Positions 35,978-44,807 of a stretch of 44,973 nucleotides of DNA are shown in pieces. The notes beneath the pieces were generated by a model. The model was given only the letters and a program-made list of their open reading frames with translations, was not told where the DNA came from and ran no database searches. Within the stretch, counting starts at the first letter, position 1; each line of letters starts with the position of its first letter. The position numbers and the translations under genes are program-made. Origin of the DNA: Paraburkholderia sp. C35 (GTDB taxonomy: Bacteria > Pseudomonadota > Gammaproteobacteria > Burkholderiales > Burkholderiaceae); contig NZ_QBUY01000071.1 of NCBI RefSeq assembly GCF_003121405.1, positions 1 to 44,973 of the forward strand. Direction: 5' to 3'.

Positions 35978-36757
35978 TCAGCGTGCGGCCGTTGCCGCGA
36001 CAGCTGCCGTGCAGATTGCCAGGAAATCCTTGTCCTTCAACGACGCGCCGCCGATCAGGCCGCCATCGATATCCGGCTGGCTGAACAGATCTTCCGCGTT
36101 CTCCGGCTTCACGCTGCCGCCGTACAGCACCAGCACGTCGACAACATCGCCACCCTTCGCCGCGAGACGCGAGCGCAGGAACGCGTGAACATCCTGCGCC
36201 TGCTGCGCCGTCGCGCTCTTGCCGGTACCGATGGCCCACACGGGTTCATAAGCAACAACGAGGCGAGCCGCCTCTTCCACCGACAACTTCTCGAGCACCG
36301 CATCGAGCTGCGCACCGACGACGTGCTCCGTCTTGCCGCCCTCGCGCTCTTCGAGCGTCTCACCGACGCACACGATGGGCGTCAAGCCAGCCTCGAGCGC
36401 ACGCTGCGTTTTGACACCAACGGTCTCGGCGCTCTCGCGATGATACGCGCGACGTTCCGAGTGCCCGACGATCGCAAACGACGCGCCAAACTCAGCAGCC
36501 ATTTCGGCCGCGACTTCGCCGGTGTAGGCGCCCTGCGTGTACGCCGAGACATCCTGCACGCCCCACGCGACACGGCCGCTTTCAAGCAGCGTCTGCGCCT
36601 GCGCCAGATACGGGCACGGCACGCACACGCCGACACGCACGTCTTCCGGAAGATCTTCCGCGCCGCTCGACACCGCCTGCAGCAGCACGCGATTGTCACC
36701 CAGCCGGCCATGCATCTTCCAGTTACCGACTACCAGTTTTGCTCGTTGTTTCGCCAT
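35978..36757 (-). CDS. tpiA: triosephosphate isomerase
   Basis: A 259-residue TIM-barrel enzyme converting dihydroxyacetone phosphate to glyceraldehyde 3-phosphate. Catalytic K14 (GNWKMHG), H99 (IVGHSERR) and E171 (AYEPVWAIGTGKSAT, with flexible loop 6) and the phosphate loop YGGSVKPEN are all present. The ATG at 36757 matches the family start. A strong promoter lies 106 bases upstream. Confidence 0.97.
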   Translation of the reverse strand: MAKQRAKLVVGNWKMHGRLGDNRVLLQAVSSGAEDLPEDVRVGVCVPCPYLAQAQTLLESGRVAWGVQDVSAYTQGAYTGEVAAEMAAEFGASFAIVGHSERRAYHRESAETVGVKTQRALEAGLTPIVCVGETLEEREGGKTEHVVGAQLDAVLEKLSVEEAARLVVAYEPVWAIGTGKSATAQQAQDVHAFLRSRLAAKGGDVVDVLVLYGGSVKPENAEDLFSQPDIDGGLIGGASLKDKDFLAICTAAVAATAAR

Positions 36758-36862
36758 CGTCTCGCTCGTTTTATCGTGGTACGGGTGATGAGCGCGTCCG
36801 CTTCGTCGGCGCCCGGTACCCGCTCCGCATGCAAAAACCATGCAGAACGCGCAAAACACGCG

Positions 36863-36892
36863 ATTTTACTGTGTGCTGACAGACTGGGTCAA
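36863..36892 (-). promoter_or_regulatory. sigma70-type promoter for tpiA
   Basis: On the - strand TTGACC (36887-36892, 5/6) and TAAAAT (36863-36868, 5/6) are 18 bases apart. It begins 20 bases downstream of the preceding oxidoreductase gene, so tpiA-secG is an independent unit. Confidence 0.72.
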
Positions 36893-36912
36893 ACTCAATT
36901 CAATGAGCGCTG

Positions 36913-37929
36913 TCAAGCACCCGCGCCCCAATTCAGCACGATCTTGCCGACGTGCGTGCTGCTTTCCATCAGTTCGTGCGCCTGTGCAGCCTCTGCGGCG
37001 GGGAATACCTTGTAGATCACAGGCTTGATCGTGCCGTCTTCGAGATGCGGCCACACACGCTCTTTCAGTTGCGCAGCGATCTTCGCCTTGAACTCGACGG
37101 GCCGCGGACGCAGCGTCGACCCCGTGATCGTGAGCCGGCGACGCAGAATGTCATTCAGGTTCACTTCCGCCTTCGCGCCGCCCAGCAACGCGATGATCGC
37201 GATACGGCCGCCATCGGCGAGTGCCTTCAGTTCGCGCGGCACATAGCTGCCCGCCACCATGTCGAGGATCACGGCGACGCCGCGATCGTTCGTCAGCGAC
37301 TTGATCACTTCGACGAAATCTTCCGTCTTGTAGTTGAGCGCCCGCGCGGCGCCGAGCGCTTCGCACGCACGGCACTTCTCATCGGTGCCGGCCGTCGCGA
37401 ACACGCGATAGCCGAGCGCATGCGCAATCTGGATCGCCGTCACGCCGATGCCGCTCGACCCGCCTTGCACGAGAAAAGTCTCGTTCTCGCCGCCCTCGCC
37501 TTTGCCGAGCATTGCACGGTCAAAAACATTGCTCCACACCGTGAAGAACGTCTCGGGCAGCGCAGCCGCTTCGATATCGGAGAAACCCTTCGGCACCGGC
37601 AGGCATTGCAGCAGCGGCACAGCCGCGTATTCCGCATAGCCGCCGCCCGCCATCAGCGCACAGACGCGATCGCCGATCTTCAGACCGAACGGATTGCGCT
37701 TCTCGTCGATATTTCCGCCGACGATTTCCCCCGCCACTTCCAGCCCCGGCAGATCCGACGCGCCTGGCGGCGGTGCATAACCGCCTTTGCGCTGGAACAC
37801 GTCCGGGCGGTTCACGCCCGATGCCGACACCTTGATCAGCACTTCGCCCGCCTTCGGCTCCGGCATCGGCCGTTCGGCGAGTTTCAAGACTTCCGGCGCA
37901 CCGAATTCGGTGATTTCGATTGCGTTCAT
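36913..37929 (-). CDS. NAD(P)H quinone oxidoreductase, zeta-crystallin/PIG3 type
   Basis: A 338-residue MDR-family oxidoreductase without catalytic zinc. The N-domain has VNRPDVFQRKGGYAPPPGAS, and the cofactor fold shows VQGGSSGIGVTAIQIAHALG; the PIG3-type C-terminal block is RRLTITGSTLRPRP. It reduces quinones or small electrophiles with NADPH. The ATG at 37929 gives MNAIEITEFGAPEVL. Its 128-base separation from pnp includes the pnp terminator. Confidence 0.92.
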   Translation of the reverse strand: MNAIEITEFGAPEVLKLAERPMPEPKAGEVLIKVSASGVNRPDVFQRKGGYAPPPGASDLPGLEVAGEIVGGNIDEKRNPFGLKIGDRVCALMAGGGYAEYAAVPLLQCLPVPKGFSDIEAAALPETFFTVWSNVFDRAMLGKGEGGENETFLVQGGSSGIGVTAIQIAHALGYRVFATAGTDEKCRACEALGAARALNYKTEDFVEVIKSLTNDRGVAVILDMVAGSYVPRELKALADGGRIAIIALLGGAKAEVNLNDILRRRLTITGSTLRPRPVEFKAKIAAQLKERVWPHLEDGTIKPVIYKVFPAAEAAQAHELMESSTHVGKIVLNWGAGA

Positions 37930-38007
37930 CGTCGTCTCTCCCCAGGACTGGATTGCGCTGCAAACGGGTCGTGCACAACCCGTTCGCACTGCAATGCACC
38001 CTACATG

Positions 38008-38041
38008 AAAAACGGCCGGCGCGCAGTTGCGCTACCGGCCG
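38008..38041 (-). terminator. intrinsic terminator of pnp
   Basis: CGGCCGG/CCGGCCG outer arms with inner GCGC/GCGC; on the - strand a run of five Ts (38008-38012) follows the stem. It lies 16 bases after the pnp stop. Confidence 0.92.
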
Positions 38042-38057
38042 CTCTGCCTTCACCGCA

Positions 38058-40196
38058 TTACTGCTGCGGCGTCGGTTCCGATTGCGGTGCTTCGTTCAGC
38101 AGTGCCTTCGCCGACAGACGCACACGACCCTTCTCGTCCGTCTGGATGACCTTGACCTTCACTTGCTGGCCTTCCTTCAGGTAGTCGTTGATGTCCTTGA
38201 TGCGCTCGTTGGCGATTTCGGAGATGTGCAGCAGACCATCCTTGCCCGGCAGCAGGTTGACGATCGCGCCGAAGTCCAGCAGCTTGAGAATCGTGCCTTC
38301 ATACACCTGGCCGACTTCGACTTCCGCCGTGATGTTCTCGATGCGCTTCTTCGCTTCAGCCATGCCTTCGCTGCTCGTGCTAGCGATCGTGACGACGCCG
38401 TCGTCCGAAATGTCGATCGTCGTGCCCGTTTCTTCCGTCAGCGCGCGGATCACCGAACCGCCCTTGCCGATCACGTCGCGGATTTTTTCCGGATTGATCT
38501 TGATGGTGATCATGCGCGGCGCGTACGCCGACATTTCCGTGTTCACGCCTGACACTGCCGAGGTCATCTTGCCGAGGATGTGCATGCGGCCTTCCTTCGC
38601 TTGCGCGAGCGCGACCTGCATGATTTCCTTCGTGATGCCCTGGATCTTGATGTCCATCTGCAGTGCCGTCACGCCGTCAGCCGTGCCCGCCACCTTGAAG
38701 TCCATGTCGCCGAGGTGATCTTCGTCGCCGAGGATGTCGGTCAGCACGGCAAACTTGTTGCCTTCGAGAATCAGGCCCATCGCGATGCCCGCGACGTGCG
38801 CCTTCATCGGCACGCCGGCGTCCATCAGCGCGAGGCAGCCGCCGCACACCGATGCCATCGACGACGAACCGTTCGATTCCGTGATTTCCGACACGACGCG
38901 GATCGAGTAACCGAATTCTTCTGCGCTCGGCAGGCAAGCAACCAGCGCGCGCTTTGCGAGACGGCCGTGGCCAATTTCGCGGCGCTTCGGCGAACCGACG
39001 CGGCCCGTTTCGCCCGTGGCGAACGGAGGCATGTTGTAGTGGAGCATGAAGCGGTCGCGGTACTCGCCTTCGAGTGCGTCGATGATCTGCTCATCGCCCT
39101 TGGTGCCGAGCGTGGCGACAACCAGCGCCTGCGTTTCACCACGCGTGAACAGCGCCGAACCGTGCGTACGCGGCAGGACGCCCGTACGGATTTCGATCGG
39201 GCGCACCGTGCGCGTGTCGCGGCCGTCGATACGCGGCTCGCCGTTCAGGATCTGCGAACGGACGATCTTCGCTTCGATGTCGAACAGCACGTTGCCCACC
39301 GACGCCTTGTCGGCTGCTGCCGTGCCCGCTGCTGCCGCTTCTTCTTCCAGCTTGGCTTGCGTCGCTGCGTAGACTTCCTTCAGCTTGGCCGAGCGAGCCT
39401 GCTTGTCACGCGTCTGATACGCCGACAGCAGGTCGTTGCCCGCGATTTCGTTGACGCGCGAGATCAGCGCCTCGTTCTTCGGCGCTGCTTGCCAATCCCA
39501 CTCGGGTTTGCCGCCTTCGCGGACCAGTTCATGGATCGCGTCGATAGCCGTTTGCATCTGCTCGTGACCGAACACGACAGCGCCCAGCATCACGTCTTCC
39601 GGCAGTTGATCGGCTTCCGATTCCACCATCAGCACTGCGCGTTCCGTACCGGCAACGACGAGATCCAGACGCGATTCCTTGATCTGCGAGCGGGTCGGGT
39701 TCAGCACGTATTCGTTGTTGATGTACGCGACGCGCGCAGCACCGACCGGGCCGTTGAACGGCAGACCCGAGATAGCCAGCGCAGCCGAGGCACCGATCAG
39801 CGCGGGGATGTCAGCCGGGACTTCCGGGTTGATCGACATCACGTGGATGACGACTTGCACTTCGTTGTAGAAGCCTTCCGGGAACAGCGGACGCAGCGGA
39901 CGGTCGATCAGGCGCGAAATCAGCGTTTCGCCTTCCGACGGACGGCCTTCGCGGCGGAAGAAGCCACCGGGGATCTTGCCTGCCGAGTAGGTCTTTTCGA
40001 GGTAATCGACGGTCAGCGGGAAGAAGTCCTGGCCCGGCTTCGCCGTCTTCGCGCCGACCACAGTGGCCAGCACGACGGTGTCTTCGACGTCGACCAGCAC
40101 GGCACCGCTCGCCTGGCGGGCGATTTCACCCGTTTCCATGCGAACCGTATGCTGGCCCCACTTGAACTCTTTGACGACCTTGTTAAACAGAGACAT
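38058..40196 (-). CDS. pnp: polyribonucleotide nucleotidyltransferase (PNPase)
   Basis: A 712-residue 3'-5' phosphorolytic exoribonuclease. Two RNase PH domains are joined by an all-alpha linker; the second contains the metal-binding DILGDEDHLGDMDFKVAGT block. Then come a KH domain (GKGG in RDVIGKGGSVIRAL) and an S1 domain (VYEGTILKLLDFGAIVNLLP), ending in a short Gln/Pro tail. A degradosome RNA-turnover enzyme, probably autoregulated through its leader, which here holds a long nested stem-loop. rpsO is the next gene upstream, the classical order. Confidence 0.98.
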   Translation of the reverse strand: MSLFNKVVKEFKWGQHTVRMETGEIARQASGAVLVDVEDTVVLATVVGAKTAKPGQDFFPLTVDYLEKTYSAGKIPGGFFRREGRPSEGETLISRLIDRPLRPLFPEGFYNEVQVVIHVMSINPEVPADIPALIGASAALAISGLPFNGPVGAARVAYINNEYVLNPTRSQIKESRLDLVVAGTERAVLMVESEADQLPEDVMLGAVVFGHEQMQTAIDAIHELVREGGKPEWDWQAAPKNEALISRVNEIAGNDLLSAYQTRDKQARSAKLKEVYAATQAKLEEEAAAAGTAAADKASVGNVLFDIEAKIVRSQILNGEPRIDGRDTRTVRPIEIRTGVLPRTHGSALFTRGETQALVVATLGTKGDEQIIDALEGEYRDRFMLHYNMPPFATGETGRVGSPKRREIGHGRLAKRALVACLPSAEEFGYSIRVVSEITESNGSSSMASVCGGCLALMDAGVPMKAHVAGIAMGLILEGNKFAVLTDILGDEDHLGDMDFKVAGTADGVTALQMDIKIQGITKEIMQVALAQAKEGRMHILGKMTSAVSGVNTEMSAYAPRMITIKINPEKIRDVIGKGGSVIRALTEETGTTIDISDDGVVTIASTSSEGMAEAKKRIENITAEVEVGQVYEGTILKLLDFGAIVNLLPGKDGLLHISEIANERIKDINDYLKEGQQVKVKVIQTDEKGRVRLSAKALLNEAPQSEPTPQQ

Positions 40197-40220
40197 TTGT
40201 CCTCCTTGATCTTTTGGTCA

Positions 40221-40242
40221 TGCCGCGCAACAACGCGCGGCA
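40221..40242 (-). promoter_or_regulatory. hairpin just upstream of pnp
   Basis: Perfect 8-base arms TGCCGCGC/GCGCGGCA with a six-base loop, 24 bases before the pnp ATG in the leader. It lies beside the larger stem-loop at 40259-40354 and may be part of the same regulatory region. Confidence 0.55.
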
Positions 40243-40258
40243 CCGTCAGGGCCGGAAC

Positions 40259-40354
40259 CTTTCGGGTAGAGGAGTGTTATGCCATTCCAGAGAATCACGT
40301 GAATGCAGTACTGGCACGCGAACCGCTGGAATGACACAGCGCCCTACCCTGAAG
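40259..40354 (-). promoter_or_regulatory. long nested stem-loop in the rpsO-pnp spacer (candidate RNase III site)
   Basis: Nested complementary blocks: 40259-40269 with 40344-40354 (one mismatch), 40283-40290 with 40326-40333 (perfect 8), and 40298-40301 with 40315-40318. GTGT/ACAC adds pairs next to the middle helix. The whole forms a long irregular stem of the kind cut by RNase III in the E. coli pnp leader. The rest of the 313-base rpsO-pnp space holds the rpsO terminator and no other gene. Confidence 0.6.
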
Positions 40355-40448
40355 CCCGGTTTTGATTCGTTTACCCCCAGCGCAACCGGCACGCTGGACG
40401 GGGTGATACAACGGCAAACCTCACACGAAGCGCACCGTTGAAAAACAA

Positions 40449-40481
40449 AATGCCTGTATCAGCGGAACTGACACAGGCATC
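40449..40481 (-). terminator. intrinsic terminator after rpsO
   Basis: ATGCCTGT/ACAGGCAT arms extended by GTCAG/CTGAT around a short loop; on the - strand TTTTGTTTTT follows. It lies 29 bases after the rpsO stop. Confidence 0.88.
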
Positions 40482-40509
40482 TTGCTGACAGAAAGTCCGA
40501 TGCGCCGGA

Positions 40510-40779
40510 TTACTTACGCAGACCCAGCTTCTCGATCAGAGCGCGGTAACGATCAGCGTCCTTGCCCTTCAGGTAGTCGAGCAGCTTGCGACGACGGCTC
40601 ACCATGCGCAGCAGACCGCGGCGGCTGTGGTGATCCTTCGTGTGGGCCTTGAAGTGAACCGTCAGTTCGTTGATGCGCGTGGTCAGCAGAGCGACCTGAA
40701 CTTCGGGGGAGCCGGTGTCGTTAGCAGCGCGTGCGAATTGCGCGACGACGTCGGATTTCTTGATTTCAGCTACGGACAT
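40510..40779 (-). CDS. rpsO: 30S ribosomal protein S15
   Basis: An 89-residue primary 16S rRNA-binding protein, with the typical TGSPEVQVALLTTRINELT, H-x-K-D-H-H-S-R-R-G-L-L and R-R-K-L-L-D-Y-L blocks. The length is the family norm (88-89). In many bacteria S15 represses its own mRNA. Confidence 0.98.
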   Translation of the reverse strand: MSVAEIKKSDVVAQFARAANDTGSPEVQVALLTTRINELTVHFKAHTKDHHSRRGLLRMVSRRRKLLDYLKGKDADRYRALIEKLGLRK

Positions 40780-40853
40780 GTTGATTTCCTTTGAATCGAC
40801 AGGCGGTCACGGAAGAAAGGCCGTGCCGTGGGTTACACCAAAACGAGTCGCGT

Positions 40854-40862
40854 ATTGTAGCA
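40854..40862 (-). promoter_or_regulatory. extended -10 promoter of rpsO
   Basis: On the - strand TGC-TACAAT forms an extended -10 element (5/6 TATAAT plus TGn). No convincing -35 was seen. The start would be near 40847, about 68 bases before the rpsO ATG. Confidence 0.55.
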
Positions 40863-40949
40863 CAGCCCTGTCATCCGGCGAACCCTGCCGTTTCGGGGCG
40901 TGCTCATGACCATCATCCGGACCGGCCTGGCAGCCAGATCCGGCGCCCG

Positions 40950-42227
40950 TCAGGGCCGCTTCATCTGGCAGGTGGTCGGTAGAACGGTACGCTCGGGCGG
41001 CAGCGCCAGCACGGTCCTGAAGCCGTAGCCCGAGCCTTCGTTGTCGAAATGGACGCCCGGCGTGCCCGCCCTGTCCATCTCCATCACGTAAAGGGGCTGG
41101 ATCAACTGGTGATCGTCGGCACGCATCGACGATGCGTGGAAGCCGTTGTCGTATTTCATGCCTTCCAGCGCTTTGGCAACTTTGTCCGGCTGCGCGCTGC
41201 CCGCTTTGGTCATCGCCGCGGCCAGCATGTCGATCATCAGCGGCATGCGAAGCACCGGGTAATCGTCCTGCGCCGCCGGGAAGCGCTGGCGGAACGACGC
41301 ATACCACGCGTCCGATGCCGCGCCGCCCGCATTCGGATGCCAGTCGGCCACGGCGATCACGCGCTTCACGCCCGCATCGCCGAGTGCGGCCGGTGCGCCC
41401 AGGCTGTTGCCGTAGAACGTGTAGAACTTCGTGTCGAGGCCCTGCTCGCGCGCGGCTTTCACCAGCAGGGTCAGGTCGTTGCCCCAGTTGCCTGTGATCA
41501 CGGCATCGGCGCCGCTCGCACGGATCTTGGCGATATAGGGCGCAAAATCCTTCACACGCCCGATCGGATGGAATTCGTCACCGACCACGGCGACATCCGG
41601 CCGCTTCGAAGCCAGTGCCGCGCGCGCCAGCGTGCTCACGTCGTGCCCGAAGCTGTAGTCCTGATTCAGCAGATAGACCTTTTTCACCGATTTATCGCGC
41701 TGGATCACATCGGCGAGCGCATCCATACGCATGCCCGCGTGAGCGTCGAAGCGGAAATGCCAGAAGCTGCAGTTCGCGTTGGTGAGCGCGGGATCGTCGG
41801 CAGAATAATTGAGGAACAGTTCGCGATTGTCCGGCTCGCGGGTGTTCTGCTTGTCGATGGCGGTCAGCAAGGCCGCCGCCACGGCCGAACTATTGCCTTG
41901 CGTGATGAAGCCAATGTGTTTGTCGGCGGCTGCGCGCAGTTGCACCAGCGCCTCTTCCGCGCTGCCCTTGCTGTCGAGCACGACCAGTTCGAGAGGATGC
42001 GCGCCGTCCGCAAGCTTCACGCCGCCGCGCGCGTTCACCGTTTCGACACCGAAGCGCAGATTCCGCTCGACGGCCGCGCCCGCGTTCGCGAACGGGCCCG
42101 ACATGCCCTCGATCATCGCGATGCGGATTGGCGCACCCGTCGGCGCGCTCTGTGCCTGCGCGCCGGCTACGGAAGCCGCCGCCAGCGTCATCGCGGCCAT
42201 GGCCGTTTTTACCCACTTTGCTTTCAT
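40950..42227 (-). CDS. branched-chain amino-acid-type ABC transporter substrate-binding protein
   Basis: A 425-residue periplasmic binding protein of the Leu/Ile/Val-binding (Peripla_BP_6) type. A signal peptide of about 26 residues ends in GAQAQ. Lobe one contains GMSGPFANAGAAVERNLRFG and GFITQGNSSAVAAALL; the DYSFGHDV and TGNWGNDL blocks line the cleft. There is no permease or ATPase beside it, so it serves transporters encoded elsewhere or acts as a sensor-binding protein. The ligand cannot be inferred. Confidence 0.87.
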   Translation of the reverse strand: MKAKWVKTAMAAMTLAAASVAGAQAQSAPTGAPIRIAMIEGMSGPFANAGAAVERNLRFGVETVNARGGVKLADGAHPLELVVLDSKGSAEEALVQLRAAADKHIGFITQGNSSAVAAALLTAIDKQNTREPDNRELFLNYSADDPALTNANCSFWHFRFDAHAGMRMDALADVIQRDKSVKKVYLLNQDYSFGHDVSTLARAALASKRPDVAVVGDEFHPIGRVKDFAPYIAKIRASGADAVITGNWGNDLTLLVKAAREQGLDTKFYTFYGNSLGAPAALGDAGVKRVIAVADWHPNAGGAASDAWYASFRQRFPAAQDDYPVLRMPLMIDMLAAAMTKAGSAQPDKVAKALEGMKYDNGFHASSMRADDHQLIQPLYVMEMDRAGTPGVHFDNEGSGYGFRTVLALPPERTVLPTTCQMKRP

Positions 42228-42404
42228 CAGCGTCTCATCTGTCGATCGAAGCGCGGATCATAGGCCGTCGCGCGTCCCGCAAGCAAGCAGACCGCACGCG
42301 AAAGCGCGTCCCGCCGGACGAACGCCCGACAATCTTTTGATGCGGCGCGTGTCAAAATATCAGGGAAGAACAACGATCAGTCATCGAACACCATTGGAGG
42401 GGTC

Positions 42405-42929
42405 ATGTTCAACCGCATTTCATCCGTGCGCCCGGTGCGCGGCGCGCTTGCCGCGCTCGCCTGCGCCGTCGTGCTCGCCGGATGCGCGCAAGCCTGGCAG
42501 AACTATCAGGCGGGCGCGGATCAGTCGACCATCGTCGCGCGCCTCGGCCCGCCGCGCGAAGTCTACGATCTGCCCAACGGCGGCAAGCGACTGATGTGGC
42601 CGACGCAGCCGATGGGCGAGTACACCACCGCTGCCGACATCGATTCGGCCGGCAAGATCCTCAACGTTCGCCAGGTGCTGCAGCCGAACGAGTTCTATCG
42701 CGCGGAAATCGGCAAATGGACCCGCGACGACGTTCTGGTCAACTTCGGGCGCCCCGTCGAAACGAATTACTTCCCGCTGATGAAGCGCGAAGTCTGGACG
42801 TATCGGTATCTGGAAGACAACGTCTGGTACATGATGTACAGCTTCTATTTCGACGATCAGGGCATCCTGCGGCTGACGCAGAAGACGCCTGATCCATTGC
42901 ACGATCCGGATCGGCGCAGTCTCTTCTGA
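42405..42929 (+). CDS. small lipoprotein, SmpA/BamE-like fold
   Basis: A 174-residue lipoprotein: the basic N-region and hydrophobic segment end in the lipobox LAGC with the lipidated cysteine at 27. The mature part has two copies of a short motif resembling the BamE/SmpA fold (ADQSTIVARLGPPREVYDLPNGGKR and TRDDVLVNFGRPVETNYF), each with the G-x-P helix cap. It probably sits in the outer membrane. Whether it is true BamE is doubtful because BamE has a single repeat. A strong terminator follows. Confidence 0.75.
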   Translation: MFNRISSVRPVRGALAALACAVVLAGCAQAWQNYQAGADQSTIVARLGPPREVYDLPNGGKRLMWPTQPMGEYTTAADIDSAGKILNVRQVLQPNEFYRAEIGKWTRDDVLVNFGRPVETNYFPLMKREVWTYRYLEDNVWYMMYSFYFDDQGILRLTQKTPDPLHDPDRRSLF

Positions 42930-42950
42930 GTTGTTACGCTGTGAATCTTA

Positions 42951-42977
42951 AAAGCCGCCTCGTTGGGCGGCTTTTTT
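42951..42977 (+). terminator. intrinsic terminator of the lipoprotein gene
   Basis: AAAGCCGCC/GGCGGCTTT arms with a six-base loop and a six-T run (42972-42977). Confidence 0.92.
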
Positions 42978-42994
42978 CATCGACAGCACGCAAA

Positions 42995-43021
42995 GAAAAA
43001 CCCCGCCGTAGCGGGGTTTTC
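42995..43021 (-). terminator. intrinsic terminator of leuA
   Basis: CCCCGC/GCGGGG with flanking A and T runs on both sides, so it works in both directions. On the - strand it lies 30 bases after the leuA stop and is followed by five Ts. Confidence 0.93.
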
Positions 43022-43050
43022 TCATTGCGGCTGAATGCTGCCCGAAAGCG

Positions 43051-44601
43051 TCAGATTTCCGAGCGTTGCGGATTCAGCTTGTCATGGCCCGCGCCGAGGC
43101 GGTTCAGCGCCGACAGATAGGCCTTCGCCGAAGCCGCGACGATATCCGGATCGGTGCCGATGCCGTTCACGATACGCCCGGCCTTCGACAGACGCACGGT
43201 CACTTCGCCCTGCGCCTGCGTGCCCGTCGTGATCGCGTTGACCGAGTACAGCAGCAGTTCCGAACCGCTGCCCACTTCGGTTTCGATCGCGTTCAGCGTC
43301 GCGTCGACGGGACCATTGCCGTTCGCTTCGCCGATCACTTCCTTGCCTTCGACCGAGAACACGATGCGCGCATGCGGCCGCTCGCCCGTTTCCGAGTGCT
43401 GCGACAGCGACACGAACTTGTAGTGCTCCTTCTCCTGCGCTTCCGCCGATTCTTCCGTGACGATCGCGATGATGTCTTCGTCGAAGATTTCGGACTTGCG
43501 GTCCGCGAGTTCCTTGAAGCGCTGGAACGCGAGGTTCAGTTCGCTTTCGCTGTCGAGCGAAATACCCAGTTCTTGCAGACGTTGCTTGAACGCGTTGCGG
43601 CCCGACAGTTTGCCGAGCACGATCTTGTTCGCGGTCCAGCCCACGTCTTCGGCCCGCATGATTTCGTAGGTGTCGCGCGCCTTCAGCACGCCGTCCTGGT
43701 GGATGCCGGACGCGTGCGCAAACGCGTTCGCGCCAACCACTGCCTTGTTCGGCTGCACCACGAAACCGGTGATCTGCGACACGAGCTTCGAAGCCGGCAC
43801 GATCTGCGTCGTATCGATGCCGAGATCGAGGCCGAAATAGTCCTTGCGCGTGCGCACGGCCATCACGATTTCTTCGAGCGACGTATTGCCCGCGCGCTCG
43901 CCGAGGCCGTTGATCGTGCACTCGACCTGACGCGCGCCACCGATCTGCACGCCTGCCAGCGAGTTCGCGACAGCCATGCCGAGGTCGTTATGGCAGTGCA
44001 CCGAGAACACGGCCTTGTCGGAGTTCGGGATGCGCTCGCGCAGTGTCTTGACCAGGTTGCCGTACAGTTCCGGCACGCCGTAGCCGACGGTATCGGCGAT
44101 ATTGATGGTGGTCGCACCTTCCGCGATCACGGCTTCCAGCACGCGGCACAGGAAGTCCATGTCCGAGCGGCTGCCGTCTTCCGGCGAGAACTCGACGTCA
44201 GTCGTGAACTTGCGCGCAAAACGCACCGCCAGCTTCGCCTGCTCGAACACCTGCTCGGGCGTCATGCGCAGCTTCTTTTCCATGTGCAGCGGCGACGTCG
44301 CGATGAACGTGTGGATGCGGAAATGGTCGGCGGGTTTGAGGGCGTCGGCGGCGCGCTGGATGTCTTTGTCGTTCGCACGGGCGAGCGAGCAGATCGTGCT
44401 GTCCTTGATCATGCCGGCGATCGTGTGGATCGCGTCGAAGTCGCCGTTCGAACTGGCGGCGAAGCCCGCTTCGATCACATCGACTTTCATCCGTTCCAGC
44501 TGCTTCGCGATACGGATCTTTTCTTCCTTCGTCATCGACGCACCGGGTGATTGTTCGCCATCACGCAAGGTCGTGTCGAAAATGATGAGCTTGTCTGCCA
44601 T
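43051..44601 (-). CDS. leuA: 2-isopropylmalate synthase
   Basis: A 516-residue enzyme condensing acetyl-CoA with 2-oxoisovalerate, the committed step of leucine synthesis. The N-terminal TIM barrel starts FDTTLRDGEQ (R13, D14), with metal ligands in VHCHNDLGMAVANS. The C-terminal LeuA regulatory domain (about 390-516) binds leucine for feedback inhibition. The ATG at 44601 has CTGGAG nine bases upstream; a longer frame from 44628 is not needed. The leader upstream carries a promoter, a Leu-rich small frame and alternative hairpins (44659-44836), pointing to attenuation. Confidence 0.96.
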   Translation of the reverse strand: MADKLIIFDTTLRDGEQSPGASMTKEEKIRIAKQLERMKVDVIEAGFAASSNGDFDAIHTIAGMIKDSTICSLARANDKDIQRAADALKPADHFRIHTFIATSPLHMEKKLRMTPEQVFEQAKLAVRFARKFTTDVEFSPEDGSRSDMDFLCRVLEAVIAEGATTINIADTVGYGVPELYGNLVKTLRERIPNSDKAVFSVHCHNDLGMAVANSLAGVQIGGARQVECTINGLGERAGNTSLEEIVMAVRTRKDYFGLDLGIDTTQIVPASKLVSQITGFVVQPNKAVVGANAFAHASGIHQDGVLKARDTYEIMRAEDVGWTANKIVLGKLSGRNAFKQRLQELGISLDSESELNLAFQRFKELADRKSEIFDEDIIAIVTEESAEAQEKEHYKFVSLSQHSETGERPHARIVFSVEGKEVIGEANGNGPVDATLNAIETEVGSGSELLLYSVNAITTGTQAQGEVTVRLSKAGRIVNGIGTDPDIVAASAKAYLSALNRLGAGHDKLNPQRSEI

Positions 44602-44658
44602 CTCGGGTCTCCAGGGGGATTCGGTCAATTTGAATTGGAAAACGGAATTCGGGTGTTT

Positions 44659-44745
44659 GCGCCACCACCGCAGGCGACGCTAGACAACGCACGAGGCAGA
44701 CGGAGGGCGAAAACGATCAGCGCGGCAGGCGCGCTAGCGCTAGCG
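44659..44745 (-). promoter_or_regulatory. candidate leucine attenuator structures upstream of leuA
   Basis: Three elements on the - strand mRNA: a 14-base perfect palindrome CGCTAGCGCTAGCG (44732-44745) over the third and fourth CTA codons of the small frame; a hairpin AGCGCG/CGCGCT (44719-44735) at its stop codon, followed by four Us after a short gap; and a hairpin 44659-44666/44673-44680 with two G-U pairs. CTAGCG at 44678-44683 can instead pair with the palindrome, which would break the last hairpin. No classical terminator with a long U-run is visible, so the mechanism is open. Confidence 0.5.
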
Positions 44746-44800
44746 AGCGTAGTAGCTTGCCGGCTTGAAGAGACAGGAAGGGGAACTGGGAAAGTGCCAT
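44717..44800 (-). CDS. putative leucine leader peptide upstream of leuA
   Basis: A 27-codon frame starting ATG at 44800 and ending TGA at 44717. Eight of 27 codons are Leu; four are the rare CTA (44753-44755, 44750-44752, 44741-44743, 44735-44737). There is no Shine-Dalgarno; the predicted transcription start is at 44800-44801, so it would be translated from a leaderless 5' end. Rare CUA codons in a leu leader are the known trigger of attenuation in Salmonella/E. coli leuL. The peptide sequence itself is not similar to leuL. Confidence 0.6.
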   Translation of the reverse strand: MALSQFPFLSLQAGKLLRSLALARLPR

Positions 44801-44807
44801 GCCAGAG

